From positions 1 through 19,507 of the forward strand of contig DAOPYE010000046.1 in assembly GCA_035352715.1 (NCBI GenBank): a stretch of 19,507 bases of DNA, in the 5' to 3' direction. A program made the position numbers and the translations under genes. Below, one piece after another: positions 15,556 through 19,507 of the stretch (position 1 is the stretch's first letter; each line of letters starts with the position of its first letter). The notes beneath the pieces were generated by a model. That model was not told the origin of the DNA. It did not search any database and was given only the letters and a program-made list of their open reading frames with translations. Origin of the DNA: DAOPYE01 sp035352715. GTDB lineage: Bacteria > Acidobacteriota > Holophagae > Holophagales > Holophagaceae.

Positions 15556-16071
15556 ATGAGTGATCCCAAACCAAAGCGTGCGACCCAGCCGATTCCCGAC
15601 CAGCTCATCCAGATCGCCCATGAGCAGGAGGGCGGCGCTGAGCGCGTCATCTCCCAGATCGAAGTCGCCCAGAACAGTTTTGAAGAAATCCAGAATCTGG
15701 CCCGCCAGTGCAACGAACTGGTCTCCCGCATGGTTCCCCCCTCGCCCGCCCTGGATGAACTCATCGCGCGCCTGGAAGAGATCACGACCCATGCGGACAA
15801 TGGGATCTACAACATCCAAGGCGTCTACGATCTCTTCCAGTACCAGGACATCGTCCGCCAGAAGCTGGAAAAGGTTGGGCATCGGCTCATCGATGTCTCC
15901 GAGTACATCCTGACGAATCTCTGCCCCGCCGAGGAAACCACCAAGCACGCGCCGTCGGGCCGGGACATCCTCTCGCGGGAAGCCCAGGCGCCCGACAGGG
16001 CCAAGGATGAAGCGGACGCGGTGATTGCGGAATTTTTCGCGAAGCTCCGTTCCAACAAACCCACTCCGTAG
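15556..16071 (+). CDS. CheZ-like protein phosphatase
   Basis: CheZ dephosphorylates CheY-P to terminate the chemotaxis signal. The 171-residue, mainly helical protein contains YDLFQYQDIVRQKLEKV, matching the CheZ active-site helix with Asp98 and Gln102 at the D-x3-Q spacing of E. coli D143/Q147. A flexible stretch follows, ending in a short amphipathic C-terminal helix (DEADAVIAEFFAKL) like the CheY-binding tail. A hairpin of long helices (about 15-75) precedes it. The start ATG at 15556 has GGCGGAG 7 nt before it. No other chemotaxis gene is adjacent, so the partner response regulator is not known. CheZ is less widespread than CheC/CheX; the call relies on the active-site motif. Confidence 0.75.
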   Translation: MSDPKPKRATQPIPDQLIQIAHEQEGGAERVISQIEVAQNSFEEIQNLARQCNELVSRMVPPSPALDELIARLEEITTHADNGIYNIQGVYDLFQYQDIVRQKLEKVGHRLIDVSEYILTNLCPAEETTKHAPSGRDILSREAQAPDRAKDEADAVIAEFFAKLRSNKPTP

Positions 16072-16120
16072 ATGCTATCTTTCCCTGATCGCCGGTGAGG
16101 CCGGATAAGGAGCTTCGGGG

Positions 16121-16531
16121 ATGAAGGTTTTGAGAATGCTAGGAGCGGCTGTACTCGCAACCAGCCTGCTTTCAGCTCAGATTCCCGAGGATCCGGTTCT
16201 CAAGGCGCACGGGGAGAAAGCCCTCACCCAAGGGGTCTCCAACGGCGATCTGCCTCCCGTGCCCCGTGGTGTTAGCGAGCCGCCGCCCCTGCCGCCGCCC
16301 GAATCCAATCCCAAGGATGTCAAGGGCTACCGCGCATCCCGAAGGCAGGCCGTGGCCGCCAAGCGGCGGGGCAAGGGCAAACTCAAGGCCAAGGTCGCCA
16401 AGAAGGGCCGCGCCTCCCGGGAAAGTCGAGCCGAAAACGCCTCCACGGCCAAGGCCGTGGGAGGAAAGGCGAAACATGCCCGCGCCTCGAAAAAATCCGC
16501 CCCCAGCAAGAAGGCAAGGAGAAAGAAGTGA
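16121..16531 (+). CDS. Secreted Pro-rich and Lys/Ala-rich basic protein, unknown function
   Basis: The 136-residue product has three zones: a signal peptide (MKVLRMLGAAVLATSLLSA), a proline-rich linker (DLPPVPRGVSEPPPLPPPE) and a very basic tail from about residue 68 (RASRRQAVAAKRRGKGKLKA and similar). The tail resembles histone H1-like or PAKKA-type sequences. AAGGAG lies 9 nt before the ATG. The stop overlaps the GTG start of pfkA (GTGA), so the pair is translationally coupled. I do not recognise a family. If exported, the basic tail could bind anionic envelope polymers; that is only a guess. Confidence 0.7.
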   Translation: MKVLRMLGAAVLATSLLSAQIPEDPVLKAHGEKALTQGVSNGDLPPVPRGVSEPPPLPPPESNPKDVKGYRASRRQAVAAKRRGKGKLKAKVAKKGRASRESRAENASTAKAVGGKAKHARASKKSAPSKKARRKK

Positions 16532-17505
16532 GCATCAAGCGTATCGGAATCCTCACCTCCGGCGGCGACGCGCCGGGCATGAACGCCGCCATCCGCGGCA
16601 CGGTGCGCCAGGCCTCGGCCCTGGGCATCGACACCTACGGCATCTATCGCGGCTACCAGGGCCTTGTGGATCAGGAATGGCGACCGCTCACCCCCCGCGG
16701 TTGTTCGAACATCATTCAGCACGGCGGCACCATCCTGAATACCGCCCGCTGTCAGGCCTGGAAGGTCAAGGCCGTTCGCGCCCAGGCCGCTGAAGACCTG
16801 AAGAATGCCGGCGTGGACGCCCTGGTGGTCATCGGCGGCGACGGCAGCTTCACGGGCGCCAATCTGCTGTTCGAGGAGCACGGCATCCCCACGGCGGGCA
16901 TTCCCGGCACCATCGATAACGACCTGCCGGGCACCGACCGCACGCTGGGCTTTGACACGGCCCTGAACACTGCGGTCCAGGCCATCGACAAGATCCGCGA
17001 CACGGCCAACGCCCACGAGCGCGTCTTCCTGGTGGAAGTCATGGGACGCGCCTCCGGCATGCTGGCGGTCCACACCGCCATCGCCTGCGGCGCCGAAGCC
17101 GTGCTGTATCCCGAATCGGGGGACGATTCCTACGAGACCGTCGTCTCGAAGCTGCGGGCCGGCTGGGAACACGGCAAGCGCTCCTCCATCATCGTCATCG
17201 CCGAGGGTGATCAGCTTGGCAATGCCTACACCGTCGGCGAACGCCTGCGCCAGGCCTACAACCTGGATCTGCGCGTCTCCGTGCTGGGCCACGTACAGCG
17301 CGGGGGCAGCCCCACGGCCATGGACCGGATCTGGGGCAGCCGCTGGGGCTCCGAAGCCGTGCGACGCCTGCACGCAGGCGAGGGTGGATTCTACCTGGGC
17401 GCCCAGGGATGCGACCTCGTCTCCATCCCGCTGGCCCGCATCCACGATCCCAAGCCCGCCCCCGCGAAAGAATTGACCGATCTCGTGGACGTGCTCTCGC
17501 GATAG
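16528..17505 (+). CDS. pfkA: ATP-dependent 6-phosphofructokinase
   Basis: This enzyme phosphorylates fructose 6-phosphate to fructose 1,6-bisphosphate, the committed step of glycolysis. The 325-residue protein is typical in length and has GILTSGGDAPGMNAAIR (about 7-23), GGDGSFTGA (103-111), GTIDNDLPGTD (127-137, catalytic Asp130 and Asp132), EVMGRASGMLA and LGHVQRGGSPTAMDR. Gly at position 106 (GGDGS rather than GGDDS) and PGTIDND (rather than PKTIDND) point to ATP, not pyrophosphate, as donor. The GTG start overlaps the preceding stop and has AAGGAGA 6 nt upstream. The next gene starts 27 bp after its stop, indicating one operon. Confidence 0.97.
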   Translation: MSIKRIGILTSGGDAPGMNAAIRGTVRQASALGIDTYGIYRGYQGLVDQEWRPLTPRGCSNIIQHGGTILNTARCQAWKVKAVRAQAAEDLKNAGVDALVVIGGDGSFTGANLLFEEHGIPTAGIPGTIDNDLPGTDRTLGFDTALNTAVQAIDKIRDTANAHERVFLVEVMGRASGMLAVHTAIACGAEAVLYPESGDDSYETVVSKLRAGWEHGKRSSIIVIAEGDQLGNAYTVGERLRQAYNLDLRVSVLGHVQRGGSPTAMDRIWGSRWGSEAVRRLHAGEGGFYLGAQGCDLVSIPLARIHDPKPAPAKELTDLVDVLSR

Positions 17506-17532
17506 GCTGATAGCGATCGCGTAGGAGACGAA

Positions 17533-18600
17533 ATGGGGGATTCCACGATGCCCGAACGGGTTGCTGTCGTCATGGCCGGGGGCCAGGGCACACGATTCTG
17601 GCCCAGATCCCGGCGTCTCCGCCCCAAACAGTTCCTGGCGATGACCGGGACGGAATCGCTGCTCCACCAGACGGTGGCGCGGCTCCGTCCCCGCTTCGCG
17701 CCCGAGAACGTCTACATCCTCACCACCACCGAGCTCGCCGAGGAAACACGACGGCTGCTACCCGAACTGCCCGCCGAAAATGTGCTGGCCGAGCCCGAGG
17801 GCCGCAACACCGCGCCCTGTCTGGCCCTGGCCCTGGTGCTGCTGGAGCGCAAGCACCCTGGCGCGGTGATGTCAGTGCTTTCGGCGGATCACTGGATCGG
17901 CGATCCAGAGCTCTTCATGGATGATCTCGAGACGGCGGCGAAGCACGCCGCCGTGGAAGGCGATCTGGTCACCTTCGGCATCCGCCCCGCCCATCCCGAT
18001 ACGGGTTTCGGCTACATCGAGACCGAAGGCGAAGGCCCGGTGCTCAAGGCCGCGGCCTTCCGCGAGAAGCCTCCCATCGAGACGGCGATCCAGTATGTCG
18101 CCTCGGGCCGTCACTACTGGAACGCGGGCATGTTCGTCTGGTCCCTGGCGACCTTCCGCAAGGAACTGCTGGCCCATTCCCCCGAACTGCTGGCCCCGCT
18201 GGACGCCTGGATCGCCTCGGGTGCCGCCGCGGACGCGCTTCCCGTTGCCTACGGCCAGCTTCCCAAGCTTTCCATCGACTACGCGCTGATGGAGAAATCG
18301 GCGCGCGTATCCGTGGTGCCCGCGCGCTTTCGCTGGTCCGACGTGGGCTCCTGGCCCGCCGTTGCGGAATTTCTGGAACCCGACGCCAGCGGCAACGTCA
18401 GCCAGGGCGACACGCTGATCCTGGACAGCGCGCGATGCGCGTTCTTCGGAGGCCGCAAGCTCATCGCCGCCGCAGGCGTCGAGGATCTCATCGTGGTGGA
18501 TGAGGCCGACGCCCTGCTGATCTGTCGGCGGGATCACGCCCAGGATGTGAAGCGCATCGTGGATCGCCTGAAGGCGATGGGACGAGAAGAACTGCTGTGA
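17533..18600 (+). CDS. manC: Mannose-1-phosphate guanylyltransferase
   Basis: The enzyme makes GDP-mannose from GTP and mannose 1-phosphate for polysaccharide and glycan synthesis. The 355-residue nucleotidyltransferase has AGGQGTRFWPRSRRLRPKQF (15-34), PEGRNTAPCLALALVLLE, VLSADHWIGDPELF, TFGIRPAHPDTGFGYIE, FREKPP, YWNAGMFVW, SIDYALMEKS and WSDVGSW. It is a single-domain enzyme of about 350 residues, without the C-terminal isomerase domain of the bifunctional ManC/AlgA (about 480). Start ATG 17533 has TAGGAGA 5 nt upstream; an in-frame ATG at 17548 lacks one. The stop overlaps the GTG of the next gene. The placement after pfkA ties it to the fructose-6-phosphate branch point. Confidence 0.94.
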   Translation: MGDSTMPERVAVVMAGGQGTRFWPRSRRLRPKQFLAMTGTESLLHQTVARLRPRFAPENVYILTTTELAEETRRLLPELPAENVLAEPEGRNTAPCLALALVLLERKHPGAVMSVLSADHWIGDPELFMDDLETAAKHAAVEGDLVTFGIRPAHPDTGFGYIETEGEGPVLKAAAFREKPPIETAIQYVASGRHYWNAGMFVWSLATFRKELLAHSPELLAPLDAWIASGAAADALPVAYGQLPKLSIDYALMEKSARVSVVPARFRWSDVGSWPAVAEFLEPDASGNVSQGDTLILDSARCAFFGGRKLIAAAGVEDLIVVDEADALLICRRDHAQDVKRIVDRLKAMGREELL

Positions 18601-19295
18601 GCGTTATGCCGTTCAAATGGCTTCTGCCCGCGCTGGCCTGCTGCGCCCTGGGCGCTGAATCCCCGGAGGCCATCCTCCGCCAGGCGGATCGCCTGCGCTA
18701 CCCCTGGCCCAGCTTCACCATGGAGGCCTCGATCCAGGACGGGAAGGTCCAGCAGCGTTGGCTGGTGCGCGTGCGCGAAAACAGCGACGCCCGCGTGGAG
18801 GGGCTTTCGCCCAAGGAGAAGGACCGCACCGTGCTGCTTCTGGGGGATGACATGTGGCTGCTGCTGCCCGGCACGCGCAAGCCCATCAAGGTCTCGCCCC
18901 AGCAGCGGCTCCTGGGCGCGGCCGCGGGCGGCGATATCGCCCATGCCCGCTTTGCCGAGGATTACCGCGTCACCGCCGAGCATGCCGAGACGCTGGAGAA
19001 CGGCCGCTCCGCGCGCCGGTTCGAGCTTCAGGCCCGCAAGCCCTCCATCAGCTATCGCACCGCCACGCTCTGGACCACCCCGGAAGGATCACCCCTTCGG
19101 GCCGAGTATTTTCTGGCGTCCGGCAAGCTGGCCCGAAAGGTCCGCTTCGGCCCCGCCCAGACCGTCCACGGCGTGCGCGCGCTCTCAAGCCTTTCCATCG
19201 AAGAGCCCTCCGGCCGACGCGCGGAACTCCTGTTCGAGAACTGGCGCCCCGTTCCCCTGGATCCGACCCGCTTCGTCCTGCCCCCGATCAAGTAG
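18597..19295 (+). CDS. LolA-like / outer membrane lipoprotein-sorting family protein
   Basis: The 232-residue product has a signal peptide (MPFKWLLPALACCALGA) and a beta-rich body (SFTMEASIQDGKVQQRWLVRV, DRTVLLLGDDMWLLLPGTRKP, then LLGAAAGGDIAHARFAEDY and RFVLPPIK at the end). This is the pattern of the COG2834-type lipoprotein-sorting proteins, which have the half-barrel LolA fold. The GTG at 18597 overlaps the manC stop; the ATG at 18606 (MPFKWLL) is an equally good start and would give a cleaner signal peptide. It is the last gene of the operon. A role in moving lipid or lipoprotein across the periplasm is inferred from fold only. Confidence 0.75.
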   Translation: MSVMPFKWLLPALACCALGAESPEAILRQADRLRYPWPSFTMEASIQDGKVQQRWLVRVRENSDARVEGLSPKEKDRTVLLLGDDMWLLLPGTRKPIKVSPQQRLLGAAAGGDIAHARFAEDYRVTAEHAETLENGRSARRFELQARKPSISYRTATLWTTPEGSPLRAEYFLASGKLARKVRFGPAQTVHGVRALSSLSIEEPSGRRAELLFENWRPVPLDPTRFVLPPIK

Positions 19296-19342
19296 ACGTT
19301 CCTGGCGAAGCCATCGCTCCAGCGCTACACTGTGCCCGAGGT

Positions 19343-19360
19343 GCCCCGCAAGGGGCTTCC
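19343..19360 (+). terminator. Short hairpin after the pfkA-manC operon
   Basis: GCCCC-GCAA-GGGGC forms a tight GC stem with a GNRA-type loop 48 bp after the last stop, followed by TTCCCG; a run of five T appears only about 14 nt later. It is a plausible but not ideal terminator. A TACACT box just upstream (19326-19331) could be a -10 for something further right. Confidence 0.4.
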
Positions 19361-19454
19361 CGCCACCATTTTTCTCACCTCTTGAAACCAGCTCCCATAT
19401 GGGAGTTCCTGCCCCAAACGCCCCACCAAACAATCCATCCAAACAATCCCACAC

Positions 19455-19483
19455 GAAACGCCCCTGCCTCGGGGCGTTTCACT
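19455..19483. terminator. Intrinsic-terminator-like hairpin at the window end
   Basis: There is a 10-bp perfect stem, GAAACGCCCC (19455-19464) and GGGGCGTTTC (19471-19480), around TGCCTC. The outer GAAAC/GTTTC pairs supply short A and T runs on both sides, so it may act in both directions. Between 19296 and 19454 I see only the hairpin at 19343 and a 14-bp palindrome CTCCCATATGGGAG (19392-19405); no gene. Confidence 0.6.
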
Positions 19484-19507
19484 GTACATAAACGAATATT
19501 CGCGAAC

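Overview
The window looks like the chromosome of a high-GC, Gram-negative-type bacterium. Candidate periplasmic or outer-membrane proteins with signal peptides (YceI-like, LolA-like, S9 and S41 peptidases), a CheZ-type phosphatase and the overall gene style would fit an acidobacterium of the Holophaga/Geothrix kind. That placement is an inference from style, not from a marker-gene comparison.

Positions 1 to about 3940 form an accessory island of lower GC than the rest. From left to right it holds a P4-type tyrosine integrase cut off after about 74 codons by a transposon-end-like sequence at position 58, a 29-bp perfect inverted repeat over the integrase start, a strong terminator, a fragment of a PD-(D/E)XK-type nuclease, and a two-gene Tn7-like module (TnsC/TniB-type ATPase and a long TniQ/TnsD-type protein). 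A small ORF and a cluster of end-type repeats follow. The island stops 49 bp from the 3' end of ssrA (tmRNA), just beyond the tmRNA hairpin. End-type repeats occur in three clusters (12-58, 431-467, 3891-3950), and all but one unit point the same way. This is what repeated insertion of related elements beside one attachment site would leave. No tnsA, no intact tnsB, no CRISPR array and no Cas effector are present in the window.

From 3990 onward the sequence is ordinary core chromosome. It begins with ssrA and its promoter, then a di-iron iron-sulfur-cluster repair protein (minus). A gmk and S41 peptidase operon and an S9 peptidase follow (plus). A glycerophosphodiesterase, nuoF and nuoE lie on the minus strand, followed by a double-CDGSH protein and a YceI-family protein. 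thiC (minus) has its 3' end tandemly duplicated in 174-bp units that contain an assembly gap. A CheZ-like phosphatase (plus) comes next. The window ends with a tightly coupled plus-strand operon: a secreted Lys/Ala-rich protein, pfkA, a mannose-1-phosphate guanylyltransferase and a LolA-like protein, closed by hairpins.

The most interesting region is the stacked, decayed Tn7-like island at ssrA. The best hypothesis is a TniQ/TnsD-guided homing element that uses the tmRNA gene as its attachment landmark, sharing that site with an ssrA-type integrase.
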